From the IMG/VR virus record IMGVR_UViG_3300046009_011724, positions 1 to 33,144 of that record: 33,144 nt of DNA. One strand, written 5' to 3'. Of the stretch, positions 1 to 6,812 are shown one piece after another. A program made the position numbers and the translations under genes. Position 1 is the first letter of the stretch, and each line of letters opens with the position of its first letter. The notes under the pieces are model-generated. The model saw only the letters and a program-made list of their open reading frames with translations. It ran no database searches and was not told the DNA's origin. Origin of the DNA: a virus.

Positions 1-44
1 GGAGATGCGTAGTTTTTGAGCGAGTAACTTTAGTTAGTTCTAGG

Positions 45-50
45 TTGACA
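45..50 (+). promoter_or_regulatory. TTGACA start-proximal motif
   Basis: TTGACA lies 15 nt before the ATG at 66, and no Shine-Dalgarno sequence is present. It belongs to the recurrent motif series in this genome. A -10 box at normal spacing would fall inside the gene, so an ordinary promoter for this gene is unlikely. Confidence 0.5.
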
Positions 51-65
51 GGTTGGCGGCTACCT

Positions 66-668
66 ATGACCGCCAGCGATTTAGCTAAAGAGTGGGGATG
101 CAGCCGGCAGGCTGTAGCTAAGTGGGTGGCCAAAGGTATGCCATTGAACAGCATGGAGGAGGCCAGCGCATGGAGATCTGCCAATTCCCAGCGCGCCCCC
201 AGGTGCAAAGTTGTCCAAGCAGCCGCGGCCTACACGGATCCGGACGGGCCGGTTAGCCTAGAGGCGTCGGCACCAGGCGAGACGCCGGAGGTGGCGGAGA
301 TCCGGGAGCGATCGAACAGGGCAAAGGTGGCGGAGCGCGAAGCCATGAAGCTGTTGGACCAAGCTAAGGAAGCCAAAGACGTCCATGGCATCCGGCTGGC
401 CTTAGACAAAGTCATCGCCACACAGGAGCGGGCCAGAGATGCGGCCGAGGAGCTTAGCAAGGCGCGGGCGGCGGCCGGGATCATAATGACAGTGACTCAA
501 CACACGCAGACAGTGGAGCGGTTGGCGGCTGAATTTCAGCGCGGCCTAGAGGCGCTGGTCAACAAAGGCAGCCGGCTGGTGGGCAAGAGCGCCCAAGAGA
601 TCCACGAGATCATGCGGGAGGAAACCGGCCGGACTTACGAGGCAATTAAAGCCCGCATGATTGCATGA
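66..668 (+). CDS. Terminase small subunit (Nu1-like)
   Basis: This 200-residue protein probably recognises the packaging site and loads the large terminase. Its N-terminus (about residues 3-26, around SDLAKEWGCSRQAVAKWV) is a winged-helix/HTH of the type found in lambda Nu1. The middle and C-terminus are charged and helical, fitting oligomerisation. The ATG at 66 is preferred over an in-frame TTG at 45 because 45 is part of the TTGACA motif and the HTH begins right after this ATG. Its stop overlaps the large terminase start (ATGA), the standard order for the pair. The family assignment comes from the HTH and position, not from a database hit. Confidence 0.8.
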   Translation: MTASDLAKEWGCSRQAVAKWVAKGMPLNSMEEASAWRSANSQRAPRCKVVQAAAAYTDPDGPVSLEASAPGETPEVAEIRERSNRAKVAEREAMKLLDQAKEAKDVHGIRLALDKVIATQERARDAAEELSKARAAAGIIMTVTQHTQTVERLAAEFQRGLEALVNKGSRLVGKSAQEIHEIMREETGRTYEAIKARMIA

Positions 669-2455
669 CGATCACGTCATCATCATCAGTCCATGGGGTA
701 GGGGCGGCGTTTAAGTTTTTACGCCCTGCCGGGATGGATTCAGTCAGCAAGTGGGCGGAACAAAACATCTGGTTTTCGGAACGGTACAGCCCAAGCAAGC
801 CGGGCAAGGTCAGCCTGGATTCGATGCCCTACCTGCGGGAGGTTCTGGACAGTGCGACAGCTCCCGGGGTGCATGAGCTGACGCTATGTTTTGCCGTGCA
901 GTGCGGAAAAAGCACAGCGCTGCAGCTCATGTTGGCGCACCGACTGACGAACCGAGCCACACCCTGCATGGTGGTACTGCCGTCGCTGAAGCTGGCGCGG
1001 TCCATCAGTGCGGACCGATGGATGGAGCTGGTGCAAAGCAATGCCTGCCTTAGTCGGCTGTGCCCAGATAACGACGACGAGATGAAACTGGACGAGCAGA
1101 GATTTCGATCCGGCACGGTTTGGTGGGTGGGGGCGGGTTCTGAGAGCAATCTTAGTTCACGCAGTGTCGGCATGAGTATAGCCGACGAGATCGACAAGTT
1201 TCCGGACTGGAACACCAAGGAGGCGGCCCCACTGCAGCTGATCGGCGCCCGGATGGAATCTTTTCCTCACTGGCTATATGTCCAGGCAAGCACTCCAACC
1301 GTAGATAGCGGCATTAACATTTGGACAGAATTTCTTCGCGGTGATCAGCGCTACTACATGATCACATGCAACCAATGCCATCACCAGTTCAACTTAGAGT
1401 GGGAGGGCGTGCGCTGGGCGCCAGACGCGTACGACTCGGAAAATAATCTTTGGGATTTTGATAAAATCCGGGCAACTGCTTGCTACGAGTGCCCGGGATG
1501 CCGCAGGCAGATCCCGTTCAGCGAACGAAACGAAATGATGCGCCACGGCAAGTGGAAGCCCACTGCTCATGGCGAACTTGGACGCCGTAGCTATCACCTA
1601 AACGCCCTTTATAGTCCTCACAAAACATGGGGAGAGCTGGCGGTCATGTTTATCCAGGACAAGGAAAGCATTCGCGGGCTGCACCATTTCGTGAACAGCT
1701 ACCTAGCCAAGCCATGGACGCCAAACGCCGCCACGATTAAGCCCACCTTGGTTGAGGACATTATTAAAGCCAGCCCGGAGTATCTGCTTGGTGAAATTCC
1801 TTTGCCCCCGGACGGACTATTTATGTCGATCGACGTGCAGCAGTCAGAGCTTTGGTACGTCATCCGGGCCCACGGTATGCACGCCAATCGCCCATGGTCT
1901 GCCCTGGTGGACTACGGCCAAATCATCGGCTGGGATCTGGCACTAGAAAAGTTTGCCCACAAGTACCACGTCCGCGGCCAGCCGGAGGACGCCCACCAGT
2001 GCCGCGGCGGCTTGGTTGATTCAGGCTACGCCGCCCGCCGGACCGGCGGCGTCTATGAGTTTGTCATCAAATCAAACGGGAAATTTTGGGCCAGCAAAGG
2101 CAGGGCCGGGGTGCCTATGCGCAAAGTGGCCCAACGCCAGATCATCGAGCACCTTGGCCGAAAGCTGATCCTTGCCCAGTACGACGACAACGTCTTTAAA
2201 GAGCGCCTGTACATAAACAAAATTAAAGAGCGCACCGGCGCGGACTGGTGGCTTCCGCGCAACGTCGGCCGCGATTACATCAGCCAGCTAACCAACGAGC
2301 GCCTCACCGAACGCCGCATGAAGTTTGGCCAGCGTGAGCTTGTGTGGGAACGGGTTGGGGCGAACCACTTGGGCGATTGTGAGAAGCTAATTTTAGTGCT
2401 TCTTGAGCACCTGCCCGAGCAGCAGACTAATTCCGACCCTGCCAGCGAAAAGTAG
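665..2455 (+). CDS. Terminase large subunit, GpA family
   Basis: This 596-residue packaging motor and endonuclease has an ATPase half with a Walker A-like AVQCGKS at about 77-83 and a Walker B DEID at 174-177. Two CxxC pairs (C235/C238 and C276/C279, with C273 nearby) could bind zinc, as in other GpA-type terminases. The nuclease half begins near MSIDVQQ, with D390 as a probable metal ligand. A VDSG motif around residue 445 fits the second acidic site. The start is coupled to the small subunit by ATGA. GpA-type terminases usually cut at cos sites, so cos packaging is a reasonable inference. The 3' end overlaps a reverse-strand gene by 29 bp. Confidence 0.93.
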   Translation: MTITSSSSVHGVGAAFKFLRPAGMDSVSKWAEQNIWFSERYSPSKPGKVSLDSMPYLREVLDSATAPGVHELTLCFAVQCGKSTALQLMLAHRLTNRATPCMVVLPSLKLARSISADRWMELVQSNACLSRLCPDNDDEMKLDEQRFRSGTVWWVGAGSESNLSSRSVGMSIADEIDKFPDWNTKEAAPLQLIGARMESFPHWLYVQASTPTVDSGINIWTEFLRGDQRYYMITCNQCHHQFNLEWEGVRWAPDAYDSENNLWDFDKIRATACYECPGCRRQIPFSERNEMMRHGKWKPTAHGELGRRSYHLNALYSPHKTWGELAVMFIQDKESIRGLHHFVNSYLAKPWTPNAATIKPTLVEDIIKASPEYLLGEIPLPPDGLFMSIDVQQSELWYVIRAHGMHANRPWSALVDYGQIIGWDLALEKFAHKYHVRGQPEDAHQCRGGLVDSGYAARRTGGVYEFVIKSNGKFWASKGRAGVPMRKVAQRQIIEHLGRKLILAQYDDNVFKERLYINKIKERTGADWWLPRNVGRDYISQLTNERLTERRMKFGQRELVWERVGANHLGDCEKLILVLLEHLPEQQTNSDPASEK

Positions 2456-2675
2456 TCAGCAACGTCTCTCGCTCCTCACTCGTCAGTTCCTGCCGTTCCA
2501 GCATCTTCACCAGCACAAACAAAATCTGCTTTTGGATGTAAAGCCCCTCCTGCCTTTTGGCCTCCTCGGCCGCCGCCGCCGCCACCACCGCATCGCGCCC
2601 GCGCTTCCAAATAATAAACGCATAGGCCAACACCATCACCGGCAAGGCCAACGATCCTATGGCCATCCAATCCAT
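2427..2675 (-). CDS. Small membrane-anchored protein (moron-like)
   Basis: This 82-residue protein lies on the reverse strand between terminase and connector. It has one N-terminal hydrophobic segment (about residues 3-22, ending AYAFIIWKR) followed by an Ala/Glu/Lys-rich helix, and it ends with a basic tail. A GGAGG lies about 15 nt and an AGG about 9 nt upstream of the ATG. A forward ORF over the same DNA has low-complexity His/Arg/Pro content typical of antisense noise, which favours the reverse gene. The function is unknown. A lone reverse gene in a late operon is typical of a moron expressed in the lysogen, for example in superinfection exclusion. A holin-like or spanin-like role is also possible. 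Confidence 0.55.
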   Translation of the reverse strand: MDWMAIGSLALPVMVLAYAFIIWKRGRDAVVAAAAAEEAKRQEGLYIQKQILFVLVKMLERQELTSEERETLLTTFRWQGRN

Positions 2676-2696
2676 GCAATTAACCTACTTCCTCCG

Positions 2697-2702
2697 TTGA
2701 CA
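2697..2702 (+). promoter_or_regulatory. TTGACA start-proximal motif
   Basis: TTGACA lies 16 nt before the ATG at 2719, with no Shine-Dalgarno sequence between. It is one of the recurrent start-associated copies. Confidence 0.5.
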
Positions 2703-2718
2703 CTGTCCAGTCCCTTCG

Positions 2719-3015
2719 ATGGCCGCCTATACCCGCGAACTAGCGCGGGCTGTTGCCCTGAACGAGCTCAAGCAAGCCTCCGGGGTCACGGCCTCGGCCA
2801 TTGTTGCCTTGGAATCCATGCGCGATTCCGCCATGTCCGGCGTCGATTCCGGGCGTGCCGTGGTGGGCAGCTCCGCCGGCGGCCAGTCCGCCAGCTTTCA
2901 AATCGACATGAAACCCACCGAGCGCGTCACCTTGTTCCAGGCCGCGATTGATTTCCTGCAAGGCAACCGCGTCAGCCGCACCGTCGGCTCTTTCACCAAC
3001 ATCTATGACGCCTAA
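2719..3015 (+). CDS. Head-tail connector, gpW-like position
   Basis: This 98-residue protein lies between the large terminase and portal, exactly where lambda W lies between A and B. It is helical at the N-terminus (ELARAVALNELKQAS) with a Ser/Gly-rich middle, and its C-terminal part (TLFQAAIDFLQGNRV) could form a final helix. gpW stabilises filled heads and gives the tail a docking site. The gene has no Shine-Dalgarno but carries the TTGACA motif 16 nt upstream. Its last 11 nt overlap the portal start. The assignment rests mostly on position and size, because sequence similarity in this family is weak. Confidence 0.5.
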   Translation: MAAYTRELARAVALNELKQASGVTASAIVALESMRDSAMSGVDSGRAVVGSSAGGQSASFQIDMKPTERVTLFQAAIDFLQGNRVSRTVGSFTNIYDA

Positions 3016-4630
3016 GCCCGTCTCCTTGGTTCAGCGGATCGGTGCCGGCGTCAAGGCGTTTGCCGCCGGCTACGGCTCCGGCATCGCCACGTTTCAGCCG
3101 TATGAGGGCGCCGGCTTTTCCCGCAAGCGGCCCATCATCTACGGCGCCCACGCCCGCGACTCCCGCATTGACCTGACCGAATCCACCCGGACCGAGCTCC
3201 TCAAGCTCGCCCGCCACATGTACCGCAACATCGGCCTCGTCAAGGGAGCCGTTGATTCCATCGCCGCCTACTCCATCGGCCCAGGCCTGCGCCCGCAGTA
3301 CCGCGGAGCCGACCAGGAGTTCGGCCAGCTGGCCGAGGCGTACTGGCGCGATGTGATTGCCCCAGCCCCCGAGGTCACCGGCCGCATGACCTGGACGGAT
3401 CTGCTGATGGCGCTTTCCCGCTCCATCGACGTGGACGGAGACGTCTTTGTCGTCCTGACCGATTCCGGAAAACTGCAGGTTGTCGAAGGCCATCGAGTCT
3501 GCGAGGGCGACGACTACGGCACCAGCGACGGCGTCTTCCTCGGCAAGCTCGGCGAGCCCACCGCCTACCTGATCGAGACCAACGACCAGTACCGCAAGAT
3601 CCCCGCCGAGCTCGTCGTCCACCTCATGGAGCTGGAGCGGCCCGACCAGATCCGTGGAGCCTCCGCCTTGGCTCGCGCCCTTAACCACCTGCGCGATCTA
3701 AAGCTGGTTACCGAATTTGAAAAGGACGCCCTCAAGGTTCAGTCCTCCATCGCCGCAGTCATCGTCAGTCAGGATGGCGACCCCCTTGCCAACACAGGTG
3801 GATTTTTTGGAAAGATTCAGGAGCGGGACAGCAGCAACGACGTGGCGCGCGAGGAGATCACCAGCTCCGCCAACATCCCGCGCCTGGCCCCCGGCGAAAA
3901 GATTGAGAACCTTTCCCCCACCCGCCCCGGCACCAACTTTGAAAACTTTGCCAAGTTCCTCATCCGCGACATCGCCCTGGGGCTGAATTTGCCGCCTGAG
4001 TTCGTCTACGATCCAGCTTCTGTCGGCGGGGCCGGCATGCGGTTTGTGGTCGCCAAAGCCCAGCGCCGTTTTGAGCAGCGCCAACGTCTGCTTATCGACC
4101 GCTTCTGCGCCCGCGCCTGGCGTTACTTCATCGCCCGCGCCATCGCCGCCGGCGATCTGCCCGAGGTGGCGGACTACGACCGCGTCTCCTGGCAGACGCC
4201 CAAGAGCCTCACCGTAGACGCCGGACGCGAGGCCATGCAGGCCCGCGAGGACTACAAGGCCGGCCTCTCCACGTTGGCCGATTACTTTGGAGAGCTTGGC
4301 CTCGATTGGCAGGAGCAGATCGAGCAGATGGACCGGGAAAAGAAATTTATCGCCAGCCTGAATCCACCATCCACCGCGCCGGCTGCCGAGGCAACGCCCG
4401 AACAAGCGGCTGTTTTGGACCCCGTGCAGACGCCCGCCGCTCCCGAGGAGCTCGCCGCCTCCGTCACCGAATCCACCGCCATGCAGGCGCAGGTGGAAAT
4501 CATCCCGCCCCAGACCGAAGCCTTCACCATGAAGGACGAGCCGGACTTTACCCTTTCCGAAAAAGAGGCCGACATGGTGGCCAAAGCCATCGGCCTGAAA
4601 AACAGACCCGCCAAAAAGAAGAAGGCGTAG
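3005..4630 (+). CDS. Portal protein, lambda B type
   Basis: This 541-residue protein forms the dodecameric ring through which DNA enters and leaves the head. The segments around SRIDLTESTRTELLKLARHM and YRNIGLVKGAVDSIAAYSIG are typical of lambda-type portals, as is the later LNLPPEFVYDP. The C-terminus is Ala/Pro/Glu-rich and ends in a Lys-rich tail (RPAKKKKA). The ATG at 3005 is chosen because it gives a short overlap with the connector gene. An in-frame upstream start would add about 19 residues without the expected character. The order terminase, connector, portal, protease-scaffold matches lambda A-W-B-C. Confidence 0.9.
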   Translation: MTPKPVSLVQRIGAGVKAFAAGYGSGIATFQPYEGAGFSRKRPIIYGAHARDSRIDLTESTRTELLKLARHMYRNIGLVKGAVDSIAAYSIGPGLRPQYRGADQEFGQLAEAYWRDVIAPAPEVTGRMTWTDLLMALSRSIDVDGDVFVVLTDSGKLQVVEGHRVCEGDDYGTSDGVFLGKLGEPTAYLIETNDQYRKIPAELVVHLMELERPDQIRGASALARALNHLRDLKLVTEFEKDALKVQSSIAAVIVSQDGDPLANTGGFFGKIQERDSSNDVAREEITSSANIPRLAPGEKIENLSPTRPGTNFENFAKFLIRDIALGLNLPPEFVYDPASVGGAGMRFVVAKAQRRFEQRQRLLIDRFCARAWRYFIARAIAAGDLPEVADYDRVSWQTPKSLTVDAGREAMQAREDYKAGLSTLADYFGELGLDWQEQIEQMDREKKFIASLNPPSTAPAAEATPEQAAVLDPVQTPAAPEELAASVTESTAMQAQVEIIPPQTEAFTMKDEPDFTLSEKEADMVAKAIGLKNRPAKKKKA

Positions 4631-4636
4631 TTGACG
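4631..4636 (+). promoter_or_regulatory. TTGACG start-proximal motif (variant)
   Basis: This one-mismatch copy of the TTGACA motif lies directly after the portal stop and 13 nt before the ATG at 4650. That start has no Shine-Dalgarno sequence. Confidence 0.4.
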
Positions 4637-4649
4637 CTGGGCGGCCCGT

Positions 4650-5534
4650 ATGGCCACCAAGCTCAAAAACGTCAGCATCCTCACGGCCGGCGAGGCCAAA
4701 GGTCACAACCTCTTAATCGACGAAACCAGCCTGCAGCAGGCCCTGGCCGTCGCCCAATCCATGGGCCGGATCAAGGTCACCAACGGGCACGGCGCCCAAC
4801 AGGTCATGGACATTCTGGGCTACGTCGAAAACTTCCGCATCGAGGGTAGCCGCCTGCTTGGCGACCTGACCTTGCTCAACAGCGAGAAGGCCGATTACGT
4901 CGCCAACCTCGCCGGGCTTATGCCCGACCAGTTCGGCCTCAGCCTCACCTTTAGCGGCGTGCCCGATGAAAGGGAAGGCCAGCGCTTTGCCCGGGTGACC
5001 GAGATCTACGACGTCTCCGTGGTGACCCAGCCCGCGGCCAATCCCGCCGGCATGTTCAGCGCCTTTGCCGCGCTGCCAGTTGACACCTTTGAAAAGGCCA
5101 TGACCGAAACCAAGGCCGAGAAAGTCGAACTGACCGCCGCCGCTCCGGTGGCCCAACCGGAACCCGAACCCACACCCGCGGCCTTGGCCGAGACGCTCGC
5201 TCCCGCCGCCCTGGCGGAAGCCCCGGTGGCGGAGGACAAAAAGGACGAGGAAAAGGAACCGACGATGCGCGATGTCGTCAACCTCCTCAACCAGCTCCTC
5301 GGCTACATGAAGGACGACAAGGAGGAGGACCTGACCGCCCCCGCCGTCGTCGAGGCCGCCGCCAAGACGGAGCTCACCACCCTTTCACGGATCGAGAAGG
5401 ACGCCGCCGGTGCGGCGCCCGTCCCGGCCCAACCCGCGGACAGCCGTCTGTCCCGCACCGAGATCCTCAACCAATTCAACCAGGAGAAGCACCCCGCCAA
5501 GCGCGTGGAGCTCCTCCGCAAGCTGGGCCTCTAA
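4650..5534 (+). CDS. Prohead protease fused to scaffold domain
   Basis: This 294-residue protein has two clear parts. Residues 1 to about 145 resemble a prohead maturation protease: NGH near residue 47 and GLSLTFSG near residue 100 could provide His and Ser of the active site. From about residue 150 the protein is Ala/Pro/Glu-rich and then helical and charged, as expected for scaffold (MRDVVNLLNQLLGYMKDD and the basic C-terminal helix RVELLRKLGL). This matches the lambda C/Nu3 arrangement. An in-frame ATG at 5100, with its own TTGACA copy, could give a separate scaffold. The protease assignment is by pattern and position. Confidence 0.75.
   Translation: MATKLKNVSILTAGEAKGHNLLIDETSLQQALAVAQSMGRIKVTNGHGAQQVMDILGYVENFRIEGSRLLGDLTLLNSEKADYVANLAGLMPDQFGLSLTFSGVPDEREGQRFARVTEIYDVSVVTQPAANPAGMFSAFAALPVDTFEKAMTETKAEKVELTAAAPVAQPEPEPTPAALAETLAPAALAEAPVAEDKKDEEKEPTMRDVVNLLNQLLGYMKDDKEEDLTAPAVVEAAAKTELTTLSRIEKDAAGAAPVPAQPADSRLSRTEILNQFNQEKHPAKRVELLRKLGL
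5080..5085 (+). promoter_or_regulatory. Internal TTGACA motif before scaffold start
   Basis: TTGACA lies inside the protease-scaffold gene, 14 nt before an in-frame ATG at 5100. The spacing equals that seen before whole genes, and the ATG falls at the boundary between protease and scaffold parts. Confidence 0.45.
5100..5534 (+). CDS. Predicted internal scaffold product (Nu3-like)
   Basis: A second, in-frame start at 5100 would produce the C-terminal 144 residues of the protease-scaffold protein on their own, beginning MTETKAEKVEL. In lambda, Nu3 is made from an internal start within gene C so that scaffold exceeds protease. Here the start is marked by TTGACA at 5080-5085 rather than by a Shine-Dalgarno. 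The product would lack the protease part and keep the Pro/Ala/Glu linker, the helical core and the basic C-terminal helix. This is a prediction from motif spacing and domain boundary. The later in-frame ATG at 5265 is a weaker alternative. Confidence 0.4.
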   Translation: MTETKAEKVELTAAAPVAQPEPEPTPAALAETLAPAALAEAPVAEDKKDEEKEPTMRDVVNLLNQLLGYMKDDKEEDLTAPAVVEAAAKTELTTLSRIEKDAAGAAPVPAQPADSRLSRTEILNQFNQEKHPAKRVELLRKLGL

Positions 5535-5552
5535 AGCCCAAAGGATACCACC

Positions 5553-6443
5553 ATGGCCAACACACTCGGAACCACTAACGCCAATGTGATCGCCCAGCGC
5601 GCGCTGGAGATCCTCGTGGCTGATTACAGCTTTTTGCGTGGCGCCGCCACGGACTTCTCGTCCGAGGCCGCCCGCTACAACGCCTACGTCTACACGCACC
5701 GCCTCTCGGCGCTGACGGCCACGGACTACTCCCAGGCCAACGGCTACGTCGCGGCCGCCGTGACACAGACGGATGTGGGCATCCAACTGGACAAGTTCAA
5801 GCACGTTTCCTACAGCGTGGACGATCAGGAACGGTCGACCAGCGAGATCAACCTGATCGAGCGTTTCGCCGGCGCCGCCGCGCACGCCCTCGGGCTGCAG
5901 ATGGTGGGCGACCTGCTCGCGCTCGTCACCTCCGCTTCGTTCACCAGCGCCATCACCGTCAGCTCCGCCTCGTTCAGCTACGCCTGGGCGGTCTCGGCTG
6001 GTGAGGTGCTCAACAACAACAAGACCCCGTCCAACGACCGCTACGCGGTTCTGGCGCCCAAGTACTTCGGCTCCCTGCTGAAGGACAGCAACGTGGTGGC
6101 CAACCCGCAGATCAGCGGCGACGCCGTCCGCAACGCCGGACTCGGCGCGGTGGCAGGGTTCAACATCAACATGTACCCCTCCATCCCCAGCAACAGCATC
6201 ACGCTCGGCGGCTTCTTTGCCCAGCGCGAGGCGCTGTTGATCGCCTCCCGCGTCCCCGATGTCCCTCAGGGCGTCGAGATTCCGGGCACGATCAGCAACG
6301 TCACCGAGCCCCGCACGGGCCTGACCGTGCAGAGCCGGGAGCACTACGACGTCCAAAAAGGCATCGTCCAGCGCACCCTGGCCCTGATCTACGGCGTGAA
6401 GGCAGGGGAGACCTCCAGCCTCGTTCGGATCAACGGCAGCTAA
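5553..6443 (+). CDS. Major capsid protein (HK97-fold, P22 coat-like)
   Basis: This 296-residue protein follows protease-scaffold and precedes a strong hairpin, the usual place for the most highly expressed head gene. It begins MANTLGTTNANVIAQRALE and has the pattern of P22-like coat proteins: an N-terminal helix, a beta-rich stretch (VGIQLDKFKHVSYSVDDQE) and a long central helix (ERFAGAAAHALGLQMVGDLL). A C-terminal section (REHYDVQKGIVQRTLALIYG) follows. An AAGGA-type ribosome site is present about 8 nt upstream of the ATG. The family is inferred from sequence pattern and gene order. Size and length suit an HK97-fold shell protein without a covalent cross-linking motif that I can identify. 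Confidence 0.85.
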   Translation: MANTLGTTNANVIAQRALEILVADYSFLRGAATDFSSEAARYNAYVYTHRLSALTATDYSQANGYVAAAVTQTDVGIQLDKFKHVSYSVDDQERSTSEINLIERFAGAAAHALGLQMVGDLLALVTSASFTSAITVSSASFSYAWAVSAGEVLNNNKTPSNDRYAVLAPKYFGSLLKDSNVVANPQISGDAVRNAGLGAVAGFNINMYPSIPSNSITLGGFFAQREALLIASRVPDVPQGVEIPGTISNVTEPRTGLTVQSREHYDVQKGIVQRTLALIYGVKAGETSSLVRINGS

Positions 6444-6454
6444 CCTCCTTGGTG

Positions 6455-6496
6455 GGGCGGCGGATTGAGCAATCAGTCCGCCGCCCTTCCTCTTTT
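6455..6496 (+). terminator. Hairpin after major capsid gene (GNRA loop)
   Basis: Positions 6455-6468 pair with 6473-6486 as an uninterrupted 14-bp stem (one U-G pair) closed by a GCAA tetraloop. Pyrimidine-rich sequence ending in TTTT follows. It is a good intrinsic terminator or mRNA 3'-stabilising hairpin that could raise capsid output over downstream genes. Confidence 0.75.
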
Positions 6497-6507
6497 GAGA
6501 TCCTCGC

Positions 6508-6807
6508 ATGTCTGAATTTACCGAGTGCCTGAAAGAAAGCCTCGCCGTCGCTTACGAGCAGTTCGGCACCAGCGCCACCTTTGGATCCACCGCCGTCACC
6601 GGCGTCCTTTCCACCATCACCCGCCGGGAGAATCTTGAGCTCCACGGCTACGATCTGGACTTAAACGCCTCCTTTACCGCCGACAAGTCCGTGATGGCCA
6701 CCGCGCCCACCATCGGCTCCACCGCCCGCATCAATTCCGTCACCTACCGCGTCATCAGCACCGACACCAACGCCGGCTGCTACGTCATCGGCCTGCGCGA
6801 GGGTTAG
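6508..6807 (+). CDS. Head completion / head-tail adaptor candidate
   Basis: This 99-residue protein lies directly after the capsid gene and its hairpin. The N-terminus (MSEFTECLKESLAVAYEQFG) is helical. The rest is beta-rich with many Thr/Ser/Val and ends GCYVIGLREG. Small proteins of this shape after the capsid gene in lambda-like phages are often head-tail joining factors (compare lambda FII). I do not recognise the family from sequence. It is separated by only 5 nt from the accessory glycosyltransferase gene, so it marks the left edge of the inserted cassette. Confidence 0.45.
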   Translation: MSEFTECLKESLAVAYEQFGTSATFGSTAVTGVLSTITRRENLELHGYDLDLNASFTADKSVMATAPTIGSTARINSVTYRVISTDTNAGCYVIGLREG

Positions 6808-6812
6808 GATCC

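Noticed and set aside
2403-2951. Long forward ORF across 2403-2951.
   Set aside because: Low-complexity His/Arg/Pro/Leu content, overlapping terminase, the reverse membrane gene and the connector; reads as antisense or out-of-frame noise.
5385-6509. Long reverse ORF opposite the capsid gene.
   Set aside because: Gly/Val/Asp/His-rich pattern typical of the antisense of a GC-rich gene; the forward strand has a clear capsid protein.
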